DNA of 16,636 nt from Candidatus Woesearchaeota archaeon (GTDB lineage Archaea; Nanobdellota; Nanobdellia; Woesearchaeales; GW2011-AR4). A program made the position numbers and the translations under genes. Positions 1 to 7,501 of the stretch are shown one piece after another (position 1 is the stretch's first letter; every line of letters begins with the position of its first letter). The notes beneath the pieces were generated by a model that was not told where the DNA came from, did not search any database, and worked only from the letters and a program-made list of their open reading frames with translations. The stretch covers positions 1 to 16,636 of the forward strand of contig JACPMT010000032.1 in the NCBI GenBank assembly GCA_016185815.1, read 5' to 3'.

Positions 1-153
1 AAATATAGAATAAGAATCGCTTGTGAACTCCTCTTTTTGCAGCATGTTTTTTACTTTAAAAATAGCATTGTTTCTTGCGCAGATTGGACATTTTCCTTTT
101 CCGCAGTCTCCTAATGGGTCATAGCCTTTGTGCTGCCTGAATGGGATTTGCAT
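1..153 (-). CDS. Nre-like zinc protein, N-terminal fragment (cut by window edge)
   Basis: The frame starts at an ATG (complement of 151-153) and stays open to the left edge, giving 51 residues. It begins MQIPFRQHKGYDPLGDCG and has three cysteines in the pattern C-x5-C-x2-C (CGKGKCPIC), followed by a basic helix and EEFTSDSYSIF. A short cysteine cluster of the type CG-x-x-x-CPI followed by a conserved F/S-rich stretch is typical of the N-terminus of the archaeal Nre family (DUF650), DNA-repair proteins linked to PCNA in haloarchaea. The family call rests on this short stretch from memory and is tentative; another small zinc-ribbon protein is possible. The start is supported by a TATA-like box at 176-183 centred 27 nt upstream, as expected for a leaderless archaeal mRNA. 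Confidence 0.55.
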   Translation of the reverse strand, partial: MQIPFRQHKGYDPLGDCGKGKCPICARNNAIFKVKNMLQKEEFTSDSYSIF

Positions 154-175
154 GATGTTTGATAAGAAAACAGCC

Positions 176-183
176 AATATAAA
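176..183 (-). promoter_or_regulatory. TATA box of the Nre-like gene
   Basis: The minus strand reads TTTATATT, centred about 27 nt upstream of the ATG at 153, so transcription would begin at or next to the start codon. Confidence 0.5.
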
Positions 184-191
184 GTTTTGGG

Positions 192-461
192 TTATTTTTT
201 ATTTATGTACTTTAACCATAATTCCTTGAAAAACGGCAATGTCAATGTTGAGAGCATGAAAGCAATTGCAGGCACTATAGCATTCAACCAGGGCTGCGGA
301 ATCTTGATGGCTTGAAGATAAAAACCTATTGTGAGGTATGTAAACAATAAAAGCAAAAATCTTCTTGTTAAACTCGTTTCCCATGCCTTGTCTGTCTCAA
401 CTTTCTTGTTTCTTTCCTCTATTTTCCTAATTTGTAGCCCAATGCTTTTTAAGCTAGCCAT
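192..461 (-). CDS. Small two-helix membrane protein, conserved hypothetical
   Basis: The 89-residue protein starts MASLKSIGLQIRKIEERNKK. A charged N-terminal segment with the motif ETDKAWETSLTRR is followed by two hydrophobic segments (about residues 50-67 and 69-85, separated by IKIPQPWLN) and a short basic tail ending YINKK. This suggests two membrane helices with a cytoplasmic basic N-terminus. I believe the KAWETS-TRR / PWLNA-PA motif recurs in small membrane proteins of many prokaryotes, but I know no function. A longer reading from 518 would add 19 hydrophobic residues. I prefer the ATG at 461 because a TATA box lies 27 nt upstream, inside that extension. The stop is at 192-194, 38 nt before the next minus-strand gene. 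Confidence 0.75.
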   Translation of the reverse strand: MASLKSIGLQIRKIEERNKKVETDKAWETSLTRRFLLLLFTYLTIGFYLQAIKIPQPWLNAIVPAIAFMLSTLTLPFFKELWLKYINKK

Positions 462-482
462 GTTTTTGAAGAATTTTTCAAT

Positions 483-492
483 ATTTATAAAT
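483..492 (-). promoter_or_regulatory. TATA box of the small membrane protein gene
   Basis: The minus strand reads ATTTATAAAT, centred 27 nt upstream of the ATG at 461. It decides the start codon and implies a leaderless mRNA. Confidence 0.6.
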
Positions 493-523
493 ATTATCCA
501 AATCAATAAACAAAACAAAAACC

Positions 524-533
524 CTTAAATAAT
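524..533 (+). promoter_or_regulatory. TATA box of the DHH phosphoesterase gene
   Basis: CTTAAATAAT is centred about 26 nt before the ATG at 554, giving leaderless spacing. Confidence 0.5.
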
Positions 534-553
534 CAGATTAAATCTTAAATAAT

Positions 554-1588
554 ATGGTGCTGTCAAAAGTTCAAATCCAGCAGATAAGGGACCATCTGGA
601 CAGCTGCAAAAACCCCTTGTTCTTTTTTGACGATGATCAAGATGGATTGTGCTCCTTTTTGCAGCTTTACCGCTACAAAAAAGAAGGAAAAGGCATCATT
701 GTAAAGACAACCCCAAAGCTGGGAAGCATTTTTGTGAGAAAAGTGGAGGAATACCAGCCGGACAAGATTTTCATTCTAGACCTTGCAGTTGTTGAGCAGG
801 ATTTTCTTGATGAGATGAAAGCGCCTGTAATATGGATTGACCACCACGGGCCTTTTGAAAGGAGCAATGTGAAATATTTTAATCCCCGCATTTCAAACTG
901 GGAAGACAACCATCCAACTTCATATATGTGCTATCAGGTTGTACAACAAGATCTATGGATTGCAACAATTGGATGCGTTGCTGACTGGTTTATGCCTCCT
1001 TTTCTTGACGACTTTAAAAAAGAATTTCCTGATCTTATAGAAAAACAATATAAATCGCCTGGGGATATAATCTACAATTCCAAACTTGGGCATTTGATAA
1101 GGATTTTTTCCTTTGTTTTGAAGGGCAAGACAAATGATGTAATGAAATGCATCAAGGTTTTGACAAGAATAAAGAGTCCTTACGAAATACTAAACCAGGA
1201 AACTGCGCAGGGCAAGTTAATTTACAAAAGATACGAGCAGGTGAACAAGCTTTATGAGCCTTTGCTTAAGGATGTCTTAAGAACTGCGGAAAAAACAAAA
1301 GACAATTTTGTCATTTTTACTTATAAAGATGACAAGACAAGCTTTACAAGCGACTTAGGCAATGAGGCAATCTACAGGTTTCCTAATAAAATAGTTCTGA
1401 TTGCCAGGGAGAAAAACGAAGAGATGAAATGCTCGCTTAGGTCAAGCAAGATTATTTTGCCGCCCTTGATAGAGAAAGCTTTGGCTGGCTTGGAAGGCTA
1501 CGGCGGCGGACATGAGCATGCATGCGGGTTGAATATTAAAACACACCACTTTGAGGAGTTTGTGAAAAGGTTTAGGGAGATGATTTGA
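554..1588 (+). CDS. DHH-family phosphoesterase (RecJ/GAN-like)
   Basis: The 344-residue protein belongs to the DHH phosphoesterase superfamily: metal-dependent phosphodiesterases including RecJ nucleases, archaeal GAN, nanoRNases and cyclic-dinucleotide hydrolases. Visible motifs: I, DDDQDG at residues 26-31; II, the aspartate of FILDLA at about 76; III, the DHH triplet at 96-98 in WIDHHG; and a C-terminal DHHA1-type substrate loop, GGGHEHACG, at 317-325. All expected metal ligands appear present. The length is shorter than RecJ or full GAN (about 450 residues or more) and there is no OB fold, so a compact exonuclease or oligonucleotide phosphodiesterase is the best guess. The substrate cannot be told. 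It stands alone, with its own promoter and a 200-nt structured gap downstream. Confidence 0.9.
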   Translation: MVLSKVQIQQIRDHLDSCKNPLFFFDDDQDGLCSFLQLYRYKKEGKGIIVKTTPKLGSIFVRKVEEYQPDKIFILDLAVVEQDFLDEMKAPVIWIDHHGPFERSNVKYFNPRISNWEDNHPTSYMCYQVVQQDLWIATIGCVADWFMPPFLDDFKKEFPDLIEKQYKSPGDIIYNSKLGHLIRIFSFVLKGKTNDVMKCIKVLTRIKSPYEILNQETAQGKLIYKRYEQVNKLYEPLLKDVLRTAEKTKDNFVIFTYKDDKTSFTSDLGNEAIYRFPNKIVLIAREKNEEMKCSLRSSKIILPPLIEKALAGLEGYGGGHEHACGLNIKTHHFEEFVKRFREMI

Positions 1589-1636
1589 AACAACAATAAC
1601 AAAACCACTTTAAACAGAATAAAACAAAAAACTTAG

Positions 1637-1763
1637 AGCGACTTTTGAATCATAGCGCGTTAAAAGTAATCCGCTTTTGATTTTTCTTATTGAATAATAG
1701 GCGAGGTGAGCGATTTGGCAGTAGGAGCGAACCGAGCACTAAATATTGTCGCGAAGCGACGGG
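1637..1763 (+). repeat. Structured two-copy element, copy 1 (candidate ncRNA or 3' element)
   Basis: The core at 1700-1762 shares ordered blocks with copy 2 (11863-11928): GGCGAGG (1700-1706), GGCAG (1717-1721), CCGAGCAC (1732-1739), then a hairpin GTCGC-GAA-GCGAC (1748-1760) followed by GG and a T-rich run. Between the first and third blocks a stem can form (1705-1711 with 1727-1733: Watson-Crick pairs around a tandem G.A/A.G), with GGCAG in the loop. Upstream, AGCGACTTTT (1637-1646) can pair with AAAAGT (1662-1667) and CGCT (1672-1675). A TATA-like CTTTAAACA lies at about 1608-1616, so a separate RNA is possible. Because the terminal hairpin is followed by a T-rich tract, it may also work as a terminator after the DHH gene. 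No coding frame explains it. Confidence 0.5.
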
Positions 1764-1791
1764 TTGATTTTATTAAATCATAGAAATCAAT

Positions 1792-2310
1792 TCAAACCCT
1801 CAGATTCTGATTAATAAAGTTGATAATGTCGTCTTTTTTCTTGTCCATTGCGCCTTTTTCCTTTAGTCTTGACGCATACAGGTCGAGGTTTTCCTTTTTT
1901 ATCCTTGCGTTTATCCTTGTTATCTTCTCGTTGATCTTGTTCAGCCTTGTGATGACCATGTTCATATTGTTCCTTATCTCATTTGGCAAAGACAATACAA
2001 GCAGCTTGTTGCAGTCATTGTCTATGTAGAACATCTTGCTTCCGCCAAAGGTCTTCTGCTCCTCCCTTAAAAAATCCCTCCATGCGCCAGAATAAGCCCC
2101 ATCGCTTTTTTTCAGCCTTAAAATCAATGCCTCCTTGTAGGCCCTAGATTTTACAAGGTGCATTTCAATCGAGTCATTGCCAGCTTCAATATCGCTCTTA
2201 AACTCAACAATGCTTTCGTCTTCCATGCCGTGAAAGCTGGAGTATTCAATGGCATTTAAGCTCCTGTCTATGTCAATGTGAGAAATAATGTTCTTGTAAT
2301 CCTGCTCCAT
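1792..2310 (-). CDS. Hypothetical protein with C-terminal coiled coil
   Basis: The 172-residue protein starts MEQDYKNIISHIDIDRSLNA. The N-terminal half is acidic and mixed. Residues from about 110 to the end (NNMNMVITRLNKINEKITRI and onward) are rich in Lys, Glu, Ile and Leu with heptad character, suggesting a helical or coiled-coil end. I see no signal peptide, membrane segment or metal motif, and I do not recognise the family. A GTG at 2319 is an alternative start. I prefer the ATG at 2310 because GGGGTGG, a partial Shine-Dalgarno sequence, sits 5 nt upstream. The TATA box at 2347-2354 is about 40 nt from the start, so this mRNA should have a leader of about 15 nt. It is divergent from SMC; shared control is possible but not shown. 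Confidence 0.75.
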   Translation of the reverse strand: MEQDYKNIISHIDIDRSLNAIEYSSFHGMEDESIVEFKSDIEAGNDSIEMHLVKSRAYKEALILRLKKSDGAYSGAWRDFLREEQKTFGGSKMFYIDNDCNKLLVLSLPNEIRNNMNMVITRLNKINEKITRINARIKKENLDLYASRLKEKGAMDKKKDDIINFINQNLRV

Positions 2311-2421
2311 CAGTACCACCCCTATATTCCTATATTGGGATAGGTAGTATAAATATTTGTTGGTTTAAAAAACAAACGGATTCCCGCAACCTTTAAATAT
2401 CACCAGTATAGCAATCTCCTC
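2311..2421. promoter_or_regulatory. Divergent promoter region: hypothetical gene / SMC
   Basis: For SMC on the plus strand, TTTAAATAT at 2392-2400 is centred 26 nt before the ATG at 2422, so its mRNA should be leaderless. For the minus-strand gene, ATTTATAC (complement of 2347-2354) is the TATA box, and GGGGTGG (complement of 2316-2322) is a partial Shine-Dalgarno sequence. A direct repeat of CCTATATT occurs twice in tandem (2321-2336) between that TATA box and the start codon, where an operator or the initiator could lie. Confidence 0.55.
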
Positions 2422-5400
2422 ATGGAAGAGCAGGCTTCAAGCGAGCAAACAATGCCACAGATAGCGATAGCAGAGGCTTTGAAGGCAACAAGAATAAACA
2501 AGATGGTTATGCACGGCTTCAAGTCCTTTTCCAAGCATACTGAAGTATTGTTTGGAGGCAATTTTAATTGTGTTTTAGGACCAAATGGCGCGGGAAAATC
2601 GAATATACTCGATGCCATATGCTTTGTCCTTGGCAAATCCTCTTCAAGGGATTTAAGGGCAGAGAAATCAGCAAACCTTATCTACAATGGCGGCAAGACA
2701 AAAAAGCCCGCAAAGCAAGGAGAAGTAAGCATCTATTTTGACAACACAAGCAAAGTGTTTCCCACAGAAGACAAAGAAGTCAAGATAACAAGGATAGTGA
2801 GGCACAGCGGCCAGTCAGTATACAGGATAAATGACAAGACAATGACAAGGCAGCAGATTACAAGCCTTCTTTCTTTGGCGAAAATAGACCCTGACGGCTA
2901 CAATGTAATTTTACAAGGCGATATTGTAAAGTTTGTTGAAATGCACCCTGAGGACAGGAGGACATTAATTGAAGACATAGCCGGCATTTCTGTCTACGAG
3001 GAAAAGAAGCACAAGGCAATGCTCGAGCTTGAAAAAGTGGAGCAGCATTTGAGGGAAACAGAGCTTATCCTTACAGAGAGAAACACCTACCTGAAGGAAT
3101 TAAAAAAAGACAGGGACCAGGCTTTAAAATATAAAGACATGAGTGACAGGATAAGGCAAAACAAGGCTTCATACTTGAAAATCCAGATAGACAAAAAAGA
3201 GTCTGAAAGGAATGACGTGCAGGGCAAAATAGACTTTGGCAACAGGGATTTAGCGTCATTAAGGGAAAAAATAAGCAAACTTAAGCTTGAAAACGACGAA
3301 AAAAAGAGGCAGATAGAAAGCATTTCAAGGGAAATAGAGGAAAAGGGCGAAATCGAGCAGGTAAAATTAAACAAGGATGTTGAAGCATTAAAGATAGAAT
3401 TGACAAAGAACAACTCAAGGATTGACACATTAAAAAATGAGCTAAGCAAAATAAAGCAGAGAAGAAATGACCTGAAAAGCAGCATTGAAGAGACAGAAAA
3501 AAGAATTGAGCAGATGACAAACGAGAAAAAAGAATTTGAAGGAATGATAAAATCCATAAACAATGACAGGGAAACAATCAACGGCAGGATACTGAAGTTC
3601 AAGGAAAAGAACAAGCTGGACAATGCTGCTGATATTGAAAAAAATGTAGAGGAAATCGACAAGAAAGCAGATGAAATCCAGAAAGAGATAACAGCGCTAA
3701 GGGAAAGCCAGCATAACTTAATAAGGGAAAAAGACAGGATAGGCCATGAGATAAGCGTTATAGAAGACAGGATAAAAAAAGTCATAGACATTGAAAAAGA
3801 GCACAGGCAGCATTTAGGCGAGTTAAATGACAAGAGGCAGCTGTTTAAATCAGCGACTTTGGATTTGAATAAGCGCCTTGATGAGGATTCTTCCTTGGCA
3901 GTGCAGCTTTCTGACTCAAGAAGAAAATTAAATGCAATAAATGAGGAGCTTGCAAAGCTTCGCGCAAAAGACATAACAATAAGGGAAATCTCAAGAGGAG
4001 ACCTGGCTGTCAAGAAAATACTTGAATTAAAAAATAAAAGGGAAGGCATCTATGGAACTGTTGCTGACCTTGGCAATGTAAGCTCAAAATATGCTGTTGC
4101 ACTGGAGGTTGCTGCCGGAGCAAGAATCAAGAGCATCGTTGTTGATAATGAGAAGCTTGCAGCTGAGCTGATAAGGTACCTCAAGGACAATAAGCTGGGC
4201 TCTGCGACATTTTTGCCGCTAAACAAGCTGTATGCCAAGGAAGCACCAGAAGATGTCAGGAAGCTGATAGGCGCAAAGGGAGTACACGAGCTTGCAATAA
4301 ACCTTGTTTCCTATGAGCAGAAATTCAAGAAAGTTTTTTCATATGTTTTTTCAGACACCCTTGTTGTTGATGACATCAATGTTGCAACAAGGCTTGGAAT
4401 AGGCAAGGCAAAGTTTGTAACGCTTGATGGGGATATTGCAGAGGTTTCAGGGGCAATGCACGGTGGCTATAGGGAGCGCAGGAAAGAGGCATTCGGATTC
4501 AAGGAGATGGAAGTTGCGCAAAGCATTGAGGAAAATGAAAAGAAAGCAAACGAGCTTTCAGGCCTTATTGGCGTGCTTGAAAAAAGAAGGAACGAGAATG
4601 AGGCAAGGATAACAGAGCTTCGCGAAAAAAAGGCAGTTCTTGAGGGGGAAATCATCAAGTCAGAGACATCCATGCACCTTGAGTCAGGCGACACAGATGC
4701 CTCAAGGCAGCAGCAGCAAGAATTGCTGTCAAAAGAAAAGGAAATTGACAATGAGATAAGCAAAACCAGCAGCAAGATCGCGTCATTTAACCAGCAATTG
4801 ACCAGCCTGAAGATAGAAAAGCAAAAATTAAGGAATGTGATTGCGCAGCTTAACAATCCCACACTGCTTGCAGAGCTGAACACATTTGAGCAGAAATTCA
4901 AGGAGCTCAGCGAGGAAATAATAAGGCTTAGCTCTGAAATAAAGAACATTGATGCGCAGATAATAAACATATTTTTGCCGGACAAGGAAAAGACAGAGAA
5001 AATAATCAAGCAGCTTGGCAGGGATGAGGATGATTTCAACAGCGAGTTAAAGAAGCTGCAGGACTCAATAGCGCAGAAAGAATTAACGCTCAAGGAAAAA
5101 GAGGCTTTTGCAAAGGAGTTTTACGTTAGGTTCAAGGATTTGTTTGCAAAACAGGCAAAAATAAACGGCGAAATACAAAAAAATGAAGTGGCTGCTGACA
5201 AGTTAACGGAGGAAAGCAGGCAGGTTGAGATAAAGGTGAATTTCAATTCATTGAAGAACGCGGAATTTGCAGCTTCGCTGGCTGCATTAAACCAGGAATT
5301 TGCGCAGTATGAGGGGGTGAAGCTCGATTTGGAAAAAACCGAGGAGCAGCTGAAAAATGAAATATCAAAATTCGAGAGGATGCGGGAGGACATTGGCTCT

Positions 5401-5985
5401 GTAAACATGCGCGCCTTGGAGGTTTACGATGAGGCTGAAAGGCAGTATAATGAATTTCTGGAGAAAAAGGAAAAATTAGGGATGGAAAAGGACGATGTCT
5501 TGTCGATGATGAAGGAGATAGAAGGCAAGAAAAAAGAGCTTTTTATGAAAACCTTTGAGATTGTCGATAATAATTTCAAGAACTTTTTCGGCATGCTCAC
5601 GACAAAAGGCGCAGAGGCGAATCTGGTGCTGGAAAACGAGGAAAACCCGTTTGAAGCAGGGGTAAGAATCAATGTAAAGATAACAGGAAGCAAGTTCCTT
5701 GACATAAGGGGATTGTCAGGAGGCGAGAAGACGCTGACAGCGCTTGCTTTTATTTTTGCAATCCAGGAGCATGAGCCTGCCTCATTCTATGTCCTTGACG
5801 AGGTTGATGCTGCATTGGACAAGCACAACAGCGAGAAGCTTGCAAAGCTGATAAGAAAATATGCGGAAAAAGCGCAATACATAATGATAAGCCACAATGA
5901 CAATGTTGTTTCAGAAGCAGACATTCTTTACGGAGTTTCCATGAACAATGACGGGATTTCGCAAGTGGTGAGCTTAAAAATATAG
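2422..5985 (+). CDS. smc: Chromosome segregation protein SMC
   Basis: This 1187-residue ATPase organises and segregates the chromosome. The head begins with Walker A GPNGAGKS (residues 53-60) and a Q-loop glutamine at about 165 in VILQGDIVKF. Two long coiled-coil arms (about 190-520 and 690-1010) flank a hinge at about 542-685 containing GARIKSIVVDN and GAMHGGY. The C-terminal head has the signature LSGGE (1098-1102), Walker B FYVLDEVD (1122-1129, catalytic Glu1127) and a D-loop. The length is normal for bacterial/archaeal SMC. About 25 residues (MEEQASSEQTMPQIAIAEAL and on) precede the usual start of the head; the TATA box at 2392-2400 supports this longer start over the internal ATG at 2452. 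No ScpA or ScpB gene adjoins. The gene is convergent with the glycosyltransferase, with no base between the two stop codons. Confidence 0.97.
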   Translation: MEEQASSEQTMPQIAIAEALKATRINKMVMHGFKSFSKHTEVLFGGNFNCVLGPNGAGKSNILDAICFVLGKSSSRDLRAEKSANLIYNGGKTKKPAKQGEVSIYFDNTSKVFPTEDKEVKITRIVRHSGQSVYRINDKTMTRQQITSLLSLAKIDPDGYNVILQGDIVKFVEMHPEDRRTLIEDIAGISVYEEKKHKAMLELEKVEQHLRETELILTERNTYLKELKKDRDQALKYKDMSDRIRQNKASYLKIQIDKKESERNDVQGKIDFGNRDLASLREKISKLKLENDEKKRQIESISREIEEKGEIEQVKLNKDVEALKIELTKNNSRIDTLKNELSKIKQRRNDLKSSIEETEKRIEQMTNEKKEFEGMIKSINNDRETINGRILKFKEKNKLDNAADIEKNVEEIDKKADEIQKEITALRESQHNLIREKDRIGHEISVIEDRIKKVIDIEKEHRQHLGELNDKRQLFKSATLDLNKRLDEDSSLAVQLSDSRRKLNAINEELAKLRAKDITIREISRGDLAVKKILELKNKREGIYGTVADLGNVSSKYAVALEVAAGARIKSIVVDNEKLAAELIRYLKDNKLGSATFLPLNKLYAKEAPEDVRKLIGAKGVHELAINLVSYEQKFKKVFSYVFSDTLVVDDINVATRLGIGKAKFVTLDGDIAEVSGAMHGGYRERRKEAFGFKEMEVAQSIEENEKKANELSGLIGVLEKRRNENEARITELREKKAVLEGEIIKSETSMHLESGDTDASRQQQQELLSKEKEIDNEISKTSSKIASFNQQLTSLKIEKQKLRNVIAQLNNPTLLAELNTFEQKFKELSEEIIRLSSEIKNIDAQIINIFLPDKEKTEKIIKQLGRDEDDFNSELKKLQDSIAQKELTLKEKEAFAKEFYVRFKDLFAKQAKINGEIQKNEVAADKLTEESRQVEIKVNFNSLKNAEFAASLAALNQEFAQYEGVKLDLEKTEEQLKNEISKFERMREDIGSVNMRALEVYDEAERQYNEFLEKKEKLGMEKDDVLSMMKEIEGKKKELFMKTFEIVDNNFKNFFGMLTTKGAEANLVLENEENPFEAGVRINVKITGSKFLDIRGLSGGEKTLTALAFIFAIQEHEPASFYVLDEVDAALDKHNSEKLAKLIRKYAEKAQYIMISHNDNVVSEADILYGVSMNNDGISQVVSLKI

Positions 5986-6684
5986 TTATTTCCTATACCT
6001 TAAATTATAATTAAAAACATCGCTCCTTATCTCGCCAAAAAATAGCCTGTAAATAGCAGATAATAACAATTTAAGCCCAACTCTAAACCTGCCTTCTTTA
6101 TCATATCTTCGCATTGAGTAAACCAATTTGGAATTTTTTATTATTCTGAACTTGCCGTATTTTCCTGCCCTTCTTACATAATCCATGTCTTCGCTCAGCT
6201 TTATCGTCTCGTCAAATCCATTCACCTTTTCATGTAGCGATTTTTTGCAGAAAATGCCGCTGCCGCAGGCATTTGGATAGAAAAATTGGGTGGTGCATGT
6301 CCATGCATTGAATATGGCAAGAAAAATTCTGTCAGTAAATTTGCCGCTTAAAGGATGCAAGTAAGAGCCAGCAACATCAAGATTTCTTTTTTCAATATCA
6401 CCCAATGCATTTTCCAAAAAATCCTTTTCTATCAGGGAATCGGCATCCAAAAACAGCAAGATATCGCCTTTTGCAGCCTTTGCGCCGTTGTTTCTGCCGA
6501 CAGAAGGCATTCCTCCATTGACAGTCCTGCAGCCATGCTTTTTTGCTATCTGCCTTGTCCTGTCTTTTGAATTTGCGTCCGCAACAATAATTTCATAATC
6601 CTTATAAGTCTGCTTTTTGATGCACTCAAGCAGCTTTGGCAGGTATTTTTCTTCATTATAAGCCGGAATAATTATGCTTATCAT
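5986..6684 (-). CDS. Family 2 glycosyltransferase
   Basis: The 232-residue protein has the GT-A fold signature of family 2: MISIIIPAYNEEKYLPKLLE at the N-terminus (nucleotide binding), VADANSKDRT at 34-43, SVGRNNGAKAAKGDILLFLD leading to the metal-binding DAD at 80-82, and an ED pair at 165-166 in KLSEDMDYVRR that fits the catalytic base. It would transfer a sugar from a nucleotide-sugar to an acceptor that cannot be named. No clear membrane helix is seen, though residues 118-136 are hydrophobic and the C-terminus is basic, so it may associate with the membrane face. No other glycan genes are nearby. A TATA box at 6707-6715 is 27 nt upstream of the ATG, implying a leaderless mRNA. Confidence 0.9.
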   Translation of the reverse strand: MISIIIPAYNEEKYLPKLLECIKKQTYKDYEIIVADANSKDRTRQIAKKHGCRTVNGGMPSVGRNNGAKAAKGDILLFLDADSLIEKDFLENALGDIEKRNLDVAGSYLHPLSGKFTDRIFLAIFNAWTCTTQFFYPNACGSGIFCKKSLHEKVNGFDETIKLSEDMDYVRRAGKYGKFRIIKNSKLVYSMRRYDKEGRFRVGLKLLLSAIYRLFFGEIRSDVFNYNLRYRK

Positions 6685-6706
6685 ATTTCAGGATAATAAA
6701 CAGCTC

Positions 6707-6715
6707 TTTATAAAT
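6707..6715 (-). promoter_or_regulatory. TATA box of the glycosyltransferase gene
   Basis: The minus strand reads ATTTATAAA, centred 27 nt upstream of the ATG at 6684. Confidence 0.6.
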
Positions 6716-6743
6716 TTGTTTGGATTGGGAAGAAAATCCACAA

Positions 6744-6766
6744 CATTTAAATACCTGTATAAATTT
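6744..6766 (+). promoter_or_regulatory. TATA boxes of the coiled-coil/basic-tail gene
   Basis: Two AT-rich boxes, TTTAAATA (about 6746-6753) and GTATAAAT (6757-6764), lie 41 and 30 nt before the TTG start at 6790. The nearer one gives leaderless or nearly leaderless spacing. Confidence 0.45.
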
Positions 6767-6789
6767 TTGCCATTTGAGAGTGGTATACG

Positions 6790-7491
6790 TTGGGGCTAAG
6801 AAAAGACTTTTTGGTTCATAAAAGAAAAACTATAGATTCATTCAGGTTTGTCAGGGCAGACATCTCAGGCATAATGGTTAGCATGGAGCATATAAAAAAT
6901 ATGCTCTCAGCCTTGGAATCGAAAAGCTCTGTGCTGGACAGCAATGCAGCGGATTTAAAGAACGCCATTGGCAAGTACTTGTCTGACATTGAAAGAATAA
7001 GCAGCTCAACAGCGCAGATTTCTGATGCAATTGGAAATTTTGACAATAAGCTCAAGAAAATAGACTCCAAAAACCAGGCAATATCAAAAGGAGTGGCCAG
7101 CAATAACAAATCAATCAAAAAATTATTGCCAAGCTCAAAAAGGCAATCTGCCAGTATAAGAAAACTTGCTTCTGCATTAAAGCAGTCCCAAAATGAAATC
7201 AGGAAGCTCAAAAATCTTTTCAGCAGGAAATCAAAGACTGCAAAGAGGAGCAATCTGGAGCTTGAAGCGAGAATAAAAAGCCAGAAAAAGCGCATATTGC
7301 AGCTGAACAGGAAGATTGAAGGCAGGAAAACGGCAAGAAAAGCCCCTAGAAGAAAAGTCGTTAGGAGAATAACTCCAAAAAAGACAATTACGAAGACAAT
7401 AACTCCAAAGAAAATAGTCACAAAGACAGTGACTCCAAAAACAAAGAGAATCGTTGAAATAATAAGACAGGGTAAAAGGCCTTTGATATGA
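6790..7491 (+). CDS. Coiled-coil protein with histone-H1-like basic tail
   Basis: The 233-residue protein probably starts at TTG: an in-frame TGA at 6775-6777 rules out a longer start, and the next in-frame ATG (6874) would remove RKDFLVHKRKTIDSFRFVRA, which looks like a real N-terminal segment. Residues 35-180 are helical and coiled-coil-like, rich in Ser, Lys, Ile and Leu with several SSK/NNK segments. From about 180 the sequence turns strongly basic and ends in a near-perfect ten-residue repeat with the unit [I/V]TPKK-x-[I/V]TKT (about 195-218). Lys/Thr/Pro-rich tails of this kind resemble histone H1 or bacterial Hc1-like tails that bind DNA. Nucleoid or RNA binding is an inference. The family is unrecognised. 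It is convergent with the Nudix gene, 10 nt apart. Confidence 0.75.
   Translation: MGLRKDFLVHKRKTIDSFRFVRADISGIMVSMEHIKNMLSALESKSSVLDSNAADLKNAIGKYLSDIERISSSTAQISDAIGNFDNKLKKIDSKNQAISKGVASNNKSIKKLLPSSKRQSASIRKLASALKQSQNEIRKLKNLFSRKSKTAKRSNLELEARIKSQKKRILQLNRKIEGRKTARKAPRRKVVRRITPKKTITKTITPKKIVTKTVTPKTKRIVEIIRQGKRPLI
7373..7442 (+). repeat. Tandem 30-nt coding repeats for TPKK units
   Basis: The stretch contains three ACTCCAAA blocks spaced 30 nt apart (at about 7371, 7401 and 7431), separated by related AAGACAAT/CAAAGACAGT segments. It encodes the tandem [I/V]TPKK-x-[I/V]TKT units of the basic tail. Third-base changes with protein conservation suggest the repeats are translated and kept. Confidence 0.6.
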
Positions 7492-7501
7492 ATTTAGAAT
7501 T

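Noticed and set aside
331..528. 65-codon plus-strand frame opposite the small membrane protein gene
   Set aside because: Antisense of 192-461, where the minus-strand gene has a TATA box and a plausible membrane protein.
3087..4049. Long minus-strand reading frame (320 codons) inside SMC
   Set aside because: It is the antisense of the SMC coiled coil, with Ser/Phe/Leu-rich low-complexity translation caused by Lys/Glu codons on the other strand. It has no promoter and no domain.
7369..7442. Regular 30-nt repeats that might suggest a CRISPR array
   Set aside because: The repeats are in frame, have no unique spacers, and encode the TPKK units of the basic tail; no cas gene is present.
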